Shown: positions 43,728 to 52,117 of the stretch, piece by piece
Position numbering within the stretch: the stretch's first letter is position 1
Layout: every line of letters begins with the position of its first letter
Origin: Providencia sp. R33
GTDB taxonomy: Bacteria > Pseudomonadota > Gammaproteobacteria > Enterobacterales > Enterobacteriaceae
Assembly (NCBI RefSeq): GCF_019343475.1
Contig: NZ_CP072453.1
Location: 2,914,001 to 2,978,000, forward strand
Reading direction: 5' to 3'
DNA: 64,000 nucleotides
Program-made: the position numbers and the translations under genes
The notes under the pieces: generated by a model
What the model was told of the DNA's origin: nothing
Databases searched by the model: none
The model's input: only the letters and a program-made list of their open reading frames with translations

Positions 43728-44975
43728 TTAACGGTATATCGGTAACAAATTAAACTGAGCAAGTGATTGGCAGATGATACCAAAAACACCAAAGGCTATA
43801 ACGGCATAGATTAGCCCTTTCCCGCCCCACACTTTAAATTTTGAATCAGGGAAACGTTCTCTCACCTTCAATGCCATAATTGCAGGACAGATTATCGCCC
43901 AAATACATGCCGCCATTCCTGCGTATGCAATTGCGACTAAAAATCCATTTGGGAATAACATACAAAGAATTAAAGGAGGTAAAAAACAAAGTAATGCTGA
44001 TTTCATTCGCCCTGAAGGGTTATCTTTAAAGTTCAAAGAGGCGAGTATGTAATCAAATAACCCAATAGCAACACCTAAGAATGAGCAGAATACAGCACTA
44101 ATAGAAAACCAGAGTAAAAATGTCGCAATGTGTTTGCTGTTAAGTACGGCATAGAGTGATTCAATAAATGCGTCTAAGTTACCACCTTTATTAATAATTG
44201 TTAAAAACTCAGCTCTTGGTAAATTGCCCATTGTTCCCATAATCCAAAGGAAATAAAGGACGAGTGCGAGTAAACAACCAATTACACAACTCTTAACCAC
44301 TTTTCTTTCATTTTCATGATATAACTTGTACAAGCTACACACATTACCATGGTAGCCAAACGAGGTAATCGCATAGGGAATAATAATAAAGACGAAAGGC
44401 AATAATGCGGTTTGCCCACCTTCAACAGGTGACGTTAATAATAAATCTGTTTTTACGATTAAAAACAATCCAGAAAATGCGAGTATAAATAGAATTATTT
44501 TTATAAACAAAAATAATGATGTTAAACGACTCGCTCCGACACCACTCCACCAAATACTCGCACCTAATATTAATGTGAAGGTAATAAATATAAATCTTAA
44601 GTTAATGTTATAACCATAAATAGCGGCGGCTTCCTTAATAACAGATCCCGCTGCAGATATATAGGCATATATTAATATATACAGTACAAATATTAGTGCC
44701 ATGTTAGCAATATAACAGGCCCATTTAGGTAAAAGTTCTTTCGATATAAAAAAATAATTCGTCCCTGATCCATATTTGGAGATGCATTCTAAAATATAAA
44801 TTCCTGAGTGAAACATAAAAAAACAAACAACTAATAAGATAACTACAGAGTTAATAAACCAAGCTCCTGCCATAATAGTCGGTAAGCTAAACATTCCCGC
44901 CCCTATCATAGCCCCGCCTAGCACAAAACCCCCTACCATTATGGAGGGTTCTTTCTTGGCTGCCGAATTATTCAT
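43728..44975 (-). CDS. tnaB: Tryptophan permease TnaB
   Basis: This HAAAP-family aromatic amino acid permease (415 residues from ATG 44975) has about 11 membrane helices and the family start GGFVLGGAMIGAGMFSLPTIMAG. ATG 44975 has AAGGTGAA at good spacing; the longer frame from 45026 runs into the tnaA-tnaB spacer. Its place directly after tnaA identifies it as the low-affinity tryptophan importer of the tna operon; sequence alone would also allow a tyrosine permease. Confidence 0.92.
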   Translation of the reverse strand: MNNSAAKKEPSIMVGGFVLGGAMIGAGMFSLPTIMAGAWFINSVVILLVVCFFMFHSGIYILECISKYGSGTNYFFISKELLPKWACYIANMALIFVLYILIYAYISAAGSVIKEAAAIYGYNINLRFIFITFTLILGASIWWSGVGASRLTSLFLFIKIILFILAFSGLFLIVKTDLLLTSPVEGGQTALLPFVFIIIPYAITSFGYHGNVCSLYKLYHENERKVVKSCVIGCLLALVLYFLWIMGTMGNLPRAEFLTIINKGGNLDAFIESLYAVLNSKHIATFLLWFSISAVFCSFLGVAIGLFDYILASLNFKDNPSGRMKSALLCFLPPLILCMLFPNGFLVAIAYAGMAACIWAIICPAIMALKVRERFPDSKFKVWGGKGLIYAVIAFGVFGIICQSLAQFNLLPIYR

Positions 44976-45042
44976 GGTGTTCACCTTAAGAATAAGGATA
45001 AGGTTCCCGCATTGCACGGGAACCATAAGATATACCTATTTT

Positions 45043-46446
45043 TTATTTAATAGGTTTTAATCTTGCTGTGAAGTGTCTTAATACTGGTGGCTCATATTCA
45101 AAATCCAACCCTTTTAAGGTCGCAAATTTATCTTTTAAGCCAATCAGAGCATCTGCAATATAATCCATATGGTCATTGGTATAAACACGTCTTGCGATAG
45201 TTAATCGCATAAACTCCATGTCAGCATGCTTTTGTTTTCCAGTTTCTGGGTCACGTCCTAATAAGAACGAACCAATCTCAACAGCACGAACACCTGACTC
45301 CAAATATAACGCATTAATAACAGCTTGCGCTGGGAACTGATCACCTGGAATATGTGGAACCAGTTTTTTACAGTCAACAAATACTGCATGTCCACCTGTA
45401 GGGTATTGAATTGAAATTCCCCCTTCACGTAAACGATCACCTAAATATTTTACTTGGCCAATCCGATAATGCAGGTATTCTTCGCCAGCACCTTCTTCAA
45501 GACCTTGCACCATCGCTGCCATATCACGGCCAGCTAACCCACCGTAAGTCACGAAACCTTCCATTGGAACACAGCGCTGTCTTGCTAACGTAAAGATTTT
45601 TTCGTCATTTTTAATACTGACTAACCCACCAATATTTAATAATGGGTCTTTTTTCGCTGACATAGTTAATGCATCAGCATATTTGTACATATCAAGGATG
45701 ATTTCTTTAATCGTTGCGTTTTTATATTTTGGATCGCGCTCTTTAATAAAATACGCATTTTCACAGAAACGTGCAGAGTCCATAACAACAAAGATATTAT
45801 GTTGTTTTGCAATTTCATAAACTTCTTTCAAGTTAGACATTGAAACAGGCTGACCACCCGCACTATTACACGTTACAGTTGAAACAATCGCTACAACGTT
45901 TTCTGCGCCGTGCTCTGCAATATTATTTTTTAATTTTTGAATATCAAAGTTACCTTTCCAATCATCATAGGTATCTGAGTCATAGGCTTTTTCGGTAACA
46001 ATATTAATTGCTTTACAGCCATTTAATTCAACGTGTGCTGCTGTTGTATCAAAGTGGAAGTTTGAAATAAATACAGGTTTTTTAGCCCCGCCTTGTTCCT
46101 GTTTTACTTTCAAGAGCACCGGGAACAACATATTTTCAGCACCACGACCTTGGTGAGCTGGAATAATATAATCGTAATCAAACATCTCTTTAACTTTATC
46201 TTTTAAGTCATAATAGTTACGAGATCCTGCGTACGCTTCATCACCCGTGATCATTGCTGCCCACTGGTGGTCACTCATGGCATTGGTACCAGAGTCAGTT
46301 AATAAGTCGATATACACAGCACTGCTTGGTAATAAAAATGGGTTGTATCCCGCTTCTTTTAATGCGGCTTCACGCTCTTCTCTCGATGGAATACGGATAT
46401 TTTCTACCATTTTAATACGGAACGGTTCTACGATTCTTTTAGCCAT
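45043..46446 (-). CDS. tnaA: Tryptophanase TnaA
   Basis: Tryptophanase cleaves tryptophan to indole, pyruvate and ammonia with PLP. The 467-residue protein resembles Proteus tryptophanase closely (MAKRIVEPFRIKMVE start). SDHQWAAMITGDEAYAGSRNYYDL, the PLP lysine in MSAKKDPLLN and GFVTYGGLAGRDM are seen. Tyrosine phenol-lyase, the close paralogue, is shorter and has CTMSGKKD-type sequence, so I exclude it. A leader peptide gene upstream (tnaC) confirms the assignment. The strain should be indole-positive. Confidence 0.97.
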   Translation of the reverse strand: MAKRIVEPFRIKMVENIRIPSREEREAALKEAGYNPFLLPSSAVYIDLLTDSGTNAMSDHQWAAMITGDEAYAGSRNYYDLKDKVKEMFDYDYIIPAHQGRGAENMLFPVLLKVKQEQGGAKKPVFISNFHFDTTAAHVELNGCKAINIVTEKAYDSDTYDDWKGNFDIQKLKNNIAEHGAENVVAIVSTVTCNSAGGQPVSMSNLKEVYEIAKQHNIFVVMDSARFCENAYFIKERDPKYKNATIKEIILDMYKYADALTMSAKKDPLLNIGGLVSIKNDEKIFTLARQRCVPMEGFVTYGGLAGRDMAAMVQGLEEGAGEEYLHYRIGQVKYLGDRLREGGISIQYPTGGHAVFVDCKKLVPHIPGDQFPAQAVINALYLESGVRAVEIGSFLLGRDPETGKQKHADMEFMRLTIARRVYTNDHMDYIADALIGLKDKFATLKGLDFEYEPPVLRHFTARLKPIK

Positions 46447-46543
46447 GATAATACCTTTAATTTTTCATTAAATAATAAATACAAGAATTCGAACTTATAA
46501 AAAATAAGCTAACGAAATTTTTAACTGAGGAAAAATTGAAAGG

Positions 46544-46645
46544 TTAATTATTTGGAAAAAAGAAAGCTAAGGAAATATCAATATTGAACCATTTCTTCAT
46601 ATAGAAGAAATACCTTGATATTAGTGACTCGTTTAACAAGAACAT
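46544..46645 (-). CDS. tnaC: Tryptophanase operon leader peptide TnaC
   Basis: A 33-codon ORF too short for routine calling starts at ATG 46645 after TAGGAG and ends with TAA at 46544. It contains the motif KKWFNID, identical at WFNID to the E. coli TnaC tryptophan-sensing core, and ends FFFPNN, resembling the Proteus leader, where Pro is near but not at the end. By analogy, tryptophan binding in the ribosome exit tunnel stalls the nascent leader and blocks Rho, allowing read-through into tnaA 97 bp downstream. The motif and position make the call strong. Confidence 0.92.
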   Translation of the reverse strand: MFLLNESLISRYFFYMKKWFNIDISLAFFFPNN

Positions 46646-46735
46646 ACTATGACTCCTATCAACAAGGAATTAGTACAACCATCTGCATTATATATATAAC
46701 AGTTACATTTTTAAATTAACTCCTATTGTCATGTT

Positions 46736-46794
46736 ATTATACTTATATCACATTATTTAGGTTAAATAGCATAAACCCTTTGAGCTCAGTCACA
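46736..46794 (-). promoter_or_regulatory. Probable tnaC promoter with CRP site
   Basis: On the minus strand a TATAAT box (46736-46741) lies about 90 bases upstream of tnaC. A CRP-like site TGTGA-CTGAGC-TCAAA (46779-46794) is centred roughly 58-62 bases before the expected start of transcription, the class I position known for E. coli tna. The right CRP half is imperfect. No good -35 box is visible, which fits CRP dependence. Confidence 0.65.
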
Positions 46795-46937
46795 GTGTTT
46801 ATTTTATGCAATTTAATTGTTAAAAAAAATTTTAATTACTTAACTTATTTCAAAAGAAACTAATAATAAAAAATCTAATTTGATAATTAGAAAGAATAAT
46901 TTGACTTAATAAAAAAACACCTTAATTAAAATTAAAT

Positions 46938-46966
46938 GGATAAAGCCTTACAACAAGGCTTTATCC
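46938..46966 (-). terminator. Strong hairpin after a 53-codon ORF
   Basis: GGATAAAGCCTT (46938-46949) and AAGGCTTTATCC (46955-46966) form a perfect 12-bp stem with a 5-nt loop. It is 9 bp beyond the stop of the small ORF at 46976-47137 on the minus strand; the T-rich stretch follows only after a few bases. It may end that transcript before the tna promoter. Confidence 0.6.
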
Positions 46967-46975
46967 GTCACTTAA

Positions 46976-47137
46976 CTAATCATTACTAAGCATCTTTGCC
47001 ATACTTTGGTGACCTTGGGTTGTATAGACTCTCCTTTGAAGAGGAGTGATAAACCTGTGCAAACCATCATTTCTTGGTGCAAGTAAAATAAAATGTTTTA
47101 CAGAATTTATTCTTAATATGAATGAATCTTTCTGCAT
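46976..47137 (-). CDS. Candidate 53-residue small protein between tna and the AAHS transporter
   Basis: This ORF begins at ATG 47137, preceded by AGAGAG about 8 bases upstream, and ends TAG at 46976. The product starts MQKDSFILRINSVKHF and ends QSMAKMLSND; it is basic and has no clear membrane helix. I recognise no family. Supporting signs are the ribosome site, a TAAAAT box with TTGCTA-like upstream element near 47180-47205, and the 12-bp hairpin right after the stop. It could also be a chance ORF within a small RNA. Confidence 0.45.
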   Translation of the reverse strand: MQKDSFILRINSVKHFILLAPRNDGLHRFITPLQRRVYTTQGHQSMAKMLSND

Positions 47138-47308
47138 CCATAAATCTCTCTGCACAAAATATCCACATTCTGCATTATTTTAACTTTTTATTAACATTAG
47201 CAATTGTACTTTCTCTCAGAAACAGTGAGTGTAGGGAGAACACGTTGTGACCATAAAAATAAACCTGCTACTAAAAATTATTAAACCCTCATGATAAGAG
47301 AGTTAATT

Positions 47309-48604
47309 ATGACGATGCAAACAATCGCTGTGAAATCATTTGGTTCCACAAAAACAACATCAAAAGTTTTGCTGATCTGCTGGATGAGTATTTTATTTGA
47401 AGGATACGATGTCGGCGTAATGGGAGCGGTACTACCACCCCTTGCCGAATACAAGCAATGGAGTTTATCACCACTCGAACTAGGGGCACTAAGTAGTTAT
47501 GCATTAATCGGTATGTTTTTTGGTGCCTTTATTATTGGCACATTAAGCGAATTATACGGTAGGCGCCGCATGTTATTAGCCTGCGTAACGTTATTTTCAA
47601 TCACTATGTTAGGTGCTGCATTTGCCCCAACGCCGTGGGTATTTGGTGTTATGCGTTTTATTGGTGGAATTGGTTTAGGTGGCGTTATTCCTGTTGCCGC
47701 CGCTTTAACCATTGAATATTCCCCTAGTGAAAAACGCTCATTTAATTATGGCATTATGTATTCTGGTTATTCGTTGGGGATTTTAAGTGCGGCGCTGGTC
47801 GCAATGTGGTTACTTGAACAATTCGGCTGGCGAAGCGTGATTGCTTTTGGTGCATTACCGTTATTACTTGTTTGGCCAATGGCGCGTATTCTTCCTGAAT
47901 CACTCGAATATTTAACCCATAAGGGCTTACACTCTGAAGCCAAGACATTAGCTAAAAAACTGGATATTGATTACCAATCGATATCAGAACATGTGCAACA
48001 TAAACCTCAAAGTATTAAAGAAATTGTTGCAGTTGTATTTGCTTGGCGCCACTTACGGGCGACAGTCTGTTTTTGGATAGCCTTATTCTGCGGCATGCTA
48101 TTAGTCTATGGGTTAAATACTTGGTTGCCTTCTATTATGCGAAAAGAAGGGTATAACCTAGGTTCCAGTTTGACATTTTTAATTGTATTTAGCTTAGCTT
48201 CTGCACTGGGTGGATTATTCTTAGGAAAAATTGCAGATAGATATGGTGTTCGAAATTCTGTGGCCTTCTTCTTTTTGCTTGGAGCTATTGGTGTAGGCTG
48301 CTTGGTATTCAAACAAAATATTTATATGAATTATGTTCTTGTTGCCTTTGCTGGCGTTGGCAGTATTTCAGCGGCATTAATATTAACGGGCTATATTGCT
48401 AACTATTACCCATCCAATGCCCGTGCATCTGCAACAGGTTGGGCTCTGAGTTTTTCACGAATTGGTGCAATGACAGGCCCAATGTTTGGGGCTTATATTG
48501 CCAGCCTTGGTATTGCCACCAGCTGGAATTTTATTGCCTTTGCTGTCGTTGCTGTTATTGCTGCTACCGCTGTGATTTTATTACCGAAAAAACGCGCTAA
48601 ATAA
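47309..48604 (+). CDS. MFS transporter of the AAHS (aromatic acid:H+ symporter) type
   Basis: The 431-residue protein (ATG 47309 after AAGAGAG; the frame opens at 47291) has 12 predicted helices. Family marks include ILFEGYDVGVMGAVLPPLAEY in helix 1, with the Asp typical of AAHS members such as PcaK, BenK and MhpT, and the loop motif GTLSELYGRRRMLL. The likely substrates are aromatic or related carboxylates; none can be named. No catabolic enzyme adjoins it. It is divergent from the tna operon and converges with the next gene across a shared terminator. Confidence 0.85.
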   Translation: MTMQTIAVKSFGSTKTTSKVLLICWMSILFEGYDVGVMGAVLPPLAEYKQWSLSPLELGALSSYALIGMFFGAFIIGTLSELYGRRRMLLACVTLFSITMLGAAFAPTPWVFGVMRFIGGIGLGGVIPVAAALTIEYSPSEKRSFNYGIMYSGYSLGILSAALVAMWLLEQFGWRSVIAFGALPLLLVWPMARILPESLEYLTHKGLHSEAKTLAKKLDIDYQSISEHVQHKPQSIKEIVAVVFAWRHLRATVCFWIALFCGMLLVYGLNTWLPSIMRKEGYNLGSSLTFLIVFSLASALGGLFLGKIADRYGVRNSVAFFFLLGAIGVGCLVFKQNIYMNYVLVAFAGVGSISAALILTGYIANYYPSNARASATGWALSFSRIGAMTGPMFGAYIASLGIATSWNFIAFAVVAVIAATAVILLPKKRAK

Positions 48605-48610
48605 TCAACA

Positions 48611-48642
48611 AAAAGGATAGGGAATAACCCTATCCTTTTATT
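48611..48642. terminator. Bidirectional terminator after the AAHS transporter
   Basis: AAAAGGATAGGG (48611-48622) pairs perfectly with CCCTATCCTTTT (48628-48639), 5-nt loop, with T's following. It lies between convergent genes ending at 48604 and 48654. Confidence 0.9.
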
Positions 48643-48653
48643 TTAAATATCGC

Positions 48654-49784
48654 TTAGTGCATTGATTGGTAAGAAACTGAGGAGCCTTCCGTAATATCAA
48701 TATCCTCTGAATACATGCTATCTAATTCAATAAAGGACTTATTGACACCATTAAATACAGTTTTATACATAGGTAGATCAGAACGATGTAAAAACTCATT
48801 TTTCTGTATATCCATCGTTAATAATTGCGTTGATCCCCTAACCGATTCTGTCACTGCCAGCCCTTGCTGGCCCACTTTTAAACTTGATAAATAGTTATAA
48901 CCTGTTTCTGCCAGTAATTTAAAACCGCCATTAGTTTCATATTGCATTAAAGAAAATAATTTACGAGACGGTTCTTGAGCAATAACAAAAATGTCACCAT
49001 TCAGATTTTGTGCTGCTTCATTGATACGCACAGGTAACCATTTACTGCTAACGACTTGTTTGCTCGGAATATCCATAATGACTTCCAGTGACCCCATTTG
49101 ATGTCCATAGCTATACCACATGACGACTTTGTCCCTGTATGTGGCGAAAGCAAATTCCGAACGGCTCTCTATTTCTTCAGGATACAGTGACTTAGCGAGC
49201 TCACGAACATCCATAAAATGTTCCCATGTCATACCTTTATCTTGGCTGACAAAAATCTTTTCATTATTCGCCACAACATAAACGGGGTAATTTTTAGATT
49301 GATAAATTTTACCTGTTATCAACCCTGCAAATTGAACACCTGATTTATCTTCCCATGGTATGACTTTACTTGCGGATAATGTCGTTAGATCAATAGGTTG
49401 ATACCCGTCTCTTAGATATAACAAACACTGTTTTCTCTCGCATACCGCATTATAGAAACTTTTGTCGCCACGAGTAATAAAACGGACGCCTTGATTATCT
49501 GCAAATAATACTTGGTAGTCATACACCCTAGAGGCATACGCATATGAGTTATACGATGAATAATAATTTGAGCTCTGGCTTTTTTGCGTAACAATTAAAA
49601 TACCATTCTCTGTTTGAAAAGTACTTGCCCAATCATAATAGGCAACTGCAGAACCATTTTCTTGGTGATTTTCTATTTGCCAAGCAACCGCACCACCACG
49701 CACGAAAATAAAAAAAGTGGAGAATAGACTTATCACAAAAATCACGGTTAATAAGAGAAAGCGCTTACTCAAAAATGGATTCAT
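48654..49784 (-). CDS. Membrane-anchored beta-propeller-like protein of unknown function
   Basis: The 376-residue protein has one N-terminal membrane helix (about residues 10-29, LLLTVIFVISLFSTFFIFV) and a long beta-rich exported part. An Asp-box motif VSQDKGMTWEHF (SxDxGxTW type), found in sialidase-like and other beta-propellers, is at about residue 183. A Tyr/Ser-rich stretch (about 70-88) lies before it. I recognise no family. Its start overlaps the upstream gene by 4 bases, so the two form a cassette. An envelope sensor or exported binding protein is possible. Confidence 0.75.
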   Translation of the reverse strand: MNPFLSKRFLLLTVIFVISLFSTFFIFVRGGAVAWQIENHQENGSAVAYYDWASTFQTENGILIVTQKSQSSNYYSSYNSYAYASRVYDYQVLFADNQGVRFITRGDKSFYNAVCERKQCLLYLRDGYQPIDLTTLSASKVIPWEDKSGVQFAGLITGKIYQSKNYPVYVVANNEKIFVSQDKGMTWEHFMDVRELAKSLYPEEIESRSEFAFATYRDKVVMWYSYGHQMGSLEVIMDIPSKQVVSSKWLPVRINEAAQNLNGDIFVIAQEPSRKLFSLMQYETNGGFKLLAETGYNYLSSLKVGQQGLAVTESVRGSTQLLTMDIQKNEFLHRSDLPMYKTVFNGVNKSFIELDSMYSEDIDITEGSSVSYQSMH

Positions 49785-51034
49785 GAGCGCACCTCAGTCA
49801 CATAGTCTGTCTGGCCATGTTGGCGGCGTAGATGCTTCAAGACATACTGAGCATGATAATATGCGTTTCCACGTCGGGAAATTTGGTAATATATAGCAAC
49901 GCTCAAACCGATTAAAACGCTAATTCCCAATAAAATAGTCACTGTAAAGCTAATATACATCCCCCCAGTGTCCAATATATTAACCCAATCCCAATAGTCC
50001 CAATAACCGCCTTTTTCTACTGTTTCTGAAATAGATAACCCACCAGCAATAAGGACAAATAAAATAGCAATAAAGCCAATAAAGCCCCATAAACCAAAGT
50101 AAAAACCGCGTTCTTGAGGTGCTCCTCTACCAATTAAACTGTAAGCAAGCCCATCTTGATGGTTATAGATACCAAATATTGCCTGTTCATTTGAGAGGTC
50201 TTGGATATTTTTATGGAAAACTTCGAGCTCATCTCCTTGAGCAATAAATAAGCTGTGATTATTAAATAGAGGCTCATTGGCTGACACTAAAACATCCATA
50301 TGGCTTTTATTAATTTGTAAGCTGATAAGGTTTAGCGCTTGCTCTGTATCCCCCGCCTTAACAGTCAAACTTCGGCTATCTGTTATATTCACCTTACCAC
50401 GAGTTACTGATAATGATGTTTTATCAATGCTAATATCTTCAGCCTTGCGTACATTATTCGCCTTAGATTTTGGATTTTTAATGCCTTCAATCTCAATTAA
50501 TGGGTTTTGTTCGTTAGTTTTGAATCGCCCTTCGATAATAAGATCTAATGCTTTTAAAATTCGTTTTCGTTTAGGGCTAATAATGCACTTCGTTTGTGCG
50601 AGGGCCAGGCCAAATAAAACGATGCCGCAAAAAGCAGCGCAACCTAGAATTGCCACCAGCGCTATCATTAAAAAGCTATCTTCCGCAGCCATAAAGCAAT
50701 AATACACTACGGGGATCAAGGCCATTAATACCAGCGAAATGATATATTGTTTACCCAAAGAGCGGGTAAAACTAACGTTTCTATCAGGTTCTAATCGCCC
50801 ATGCTTCTCGTGATAAACCCATTCCAGCCAATAACTACCATCATTCAGTTCTTCTGCACAAATAACCAAAGAGTCGCCTTTTTGTAAGCGCTCTAAAAAT
50901 ATTTGGCTATTTTTGAAGTCATCTTGATTAAAGAAAAAAACTTTCCCAGAAGCTATCAGCCTTGCCATACCAATTAGGCTGACATTGAGATAATCACACT
51001 GAGTAAGATTGACATGGAAATACTGAACTCGCAT
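49781..51034 (-). CDS. Four-helix membrane protein of unknown function
   Basis: The 417-residue protein has hydrophobic helices at about 93-112, 119-146, 306-328 and 350-378. An N-terminal soluble region of about 90 residues and a central soluble region of about 150 residues, rich in beta strands (SLSVTRGKVNITDSRSLTVKAGD), flank the first helix pair. I recognise no family. It ends with a 4-base overlap with the beta-propeller gene, so the products probably work together. No enzyme motif is visible. Confidence 0.72.
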   Translation of the reverse strand: MRVQYFHVNLTQCDYLNVSLIGMARLIASGKVFFFNQDDFKNSQIFLERLQKGDSLVICAEELNDGSYWLEWVYHEKHGRLEPDRNVSFTRSLGKQYIISLVLMALIPVVYYCFMAAEDSFLMIALVAILGCAAFCGIVLFGLALAQTKCIISPKRKRILKALDLIIEGRFKTNEQNPLIEIEGIKNPKSKANNVRKAEDISIDKTSLSVTRGKVNITDSRSLTVKAGDTEQALNLISLQINKSHMDVLVSANEPLFNNHSLFIAQGDELEVFHKNIQDLSNEQAIFGIYNHQDGLAYSLIGRGAPQERGFYFGLWGFIGFIAILFVLIAGGLSISETVEKGGYWDYWDWVNILDTGGMYISFTVTILLGISVLIGLSVAIYYQISRRGNAYYHAQYVLKHLRRQHGQTDYVTEVRS

Positions 51035-51311
51035 GAATAATGCCTATTTCGCTAAGTAAATTTAACATTATGATAATAAATAAAGGCATATAGCCCTAGC
51101 GAAACTTACCTTACAATAAAATAATTCAGACAATGACGAACACCTTTATTCACCTATTTTCTGATGTTTTATACTCCGAAATACACGCTATATACTAGTA
51201 AAGCCAATAATTACTGATAAACTTGCAATCACCAAAAAGTCTATACATTAACTGTGGCAATAAAACCGTTTTACTGTGGCCTTCCTTTAACGACAATTTT
51301 GAATAAAAGCG
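51035..51311. promoter_or_regulatory. Divergent region upstream of hutC
   Basis: These 277 bases separate the unknown cassette (minus) from hutC (plus). On the minus strand the sequence ATGTATAGA occurs at 51241-51249; the same 9-mer occurs twice upstream of hutU (61784, 61841), so it is a candidate HutC site for autoregulation. Confidence 0.5.
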
Positions 51312-52025
51312 ATGACATCACAACCTGCTTATAAGCAAATTCAGTCTTACATTTTACGCAGCATTGATTTGGGTGTTTTTAAACCCGAAACACAAATTCC
51401 CACAGAGCTTGAGCTATGTGCGCAGTTTAATGTCAGTCGTATGACAGTAAACAAAGCTATTTCTGAATTGAGTCAAAAAGGAATTTTGAATCGCATTGCA
51501 GGGAAAGGCACTTTTGTCGCGACGCAAAAACACGAACTTCCTGTCACTAAAGCATTTGATATTTTTGATGAAATATCCCTTAGTGGCAACAAATACAGCG
51601 GGCACCAATTACAATTAAAAGTCATCCCCGCATCAGCAGAAATTGCCCTACAACTTGGGATTAGTGAGGGAAGTGAGGTGGGTTACTGTAAAGTGCTGCA
51701 TTTTGAAAATGATATCCCACTTATGTTGGAAGAACGCTACGTTAACCATGCTATCGTTCCCGAATTTGTTAAACAAAAATATGGGGATACAGAAACACCC
51801 AGTGGCTATTTACAACGTCATTTTCCTGTAAGTGAAATGGAACATACCATCGAAGCTGCATTAGCCACCAAGTCAATCGCACAATCATTATCGATTAAAG
51901 AAAATTCACCTTGCCTGCAACTTAGACGTCGAACATGGACTGGAAATACGCTAATTAGCTACGTTAATATGGTCACCGCTGGCTCTCGATACAAATTAAA
52001 ATTACATTCACGTATTGAGAATTAA
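51312..52025 (+). CDS. hutC: GntR-family regulator of histidine utilisation HutC
   Basis: HutC represses hut genes and is released by urocanate. The 237-residue protein has an N-terminal GntR winged helix (about 5-72; PTELELCAQFNVSRMTVNKAISELSQKG) and a C-terminal UTRA ligand domain (about 90-230), ending ISYVNMVTAGSRYKLKLHSR, typical of HutC. It faces the minus-strand series that begins at hutU, across a shared terminator. Its presence at the far end of the series suggests the whole series is under urocanate control. Other UTRA regulators are possible but less likely. Confidence 0.88.
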   Translation: MTSQPAYKQIQSYILRSIDLGVFKPETQIPTELELCAQFNVSRMTVNKAISELSQKGILNRIAGKGTFVATQKHELPVTKAFDIFDEISLSGNKYSGHQLQLKVIPASAEIALQLGISEGSEVGYCKVLHFENDIPLMLEERYVNHAIVPEFVKQKYGDTETPSGYLQRHFPVSEMEHTIEAALATKSIAQSLSIKENSPCLQLRRRTWTGNTLISYVNMVTAGSRYKLKLHSRIEN

Positions 52026-52034
52026 TGCAAAGAT

Positions 52035-52059
52035 AAAAAAATGGGGCAAAATTGCCCCA
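52035..52059. terminator. Terminator between hutC and the ETF-QO gene
   Basis: TGGGGCAA (52042-52049) pairs perfectly with TTGCCCCA (52052-52059). On the minus strand it is followed by a T run (A's at 52035-52041), so it mainly ends the minus operon; it may stop hutC too. Confidence 0.8.
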
Positions 52060-52117
52060 AAGCGACTGATAAATATAAAAAGACATCAAGCACATCTACA
52101 TCACAACAAATTTGTTT

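Noticed and set aside
45043..46446. Tyrosine phenol-lyase instead of tryptophanase
   Set aside because: Length (467), local motifs and above all the upstream tnaC leader with WFNID and downstream permease point to tnaA.
51312..52025. HutC as a generic GntR/UTRA sugar regulator
   Set aside because: Not fully excluded, but the hutU linkage and shared ATGTATAGA motif favour HutC.
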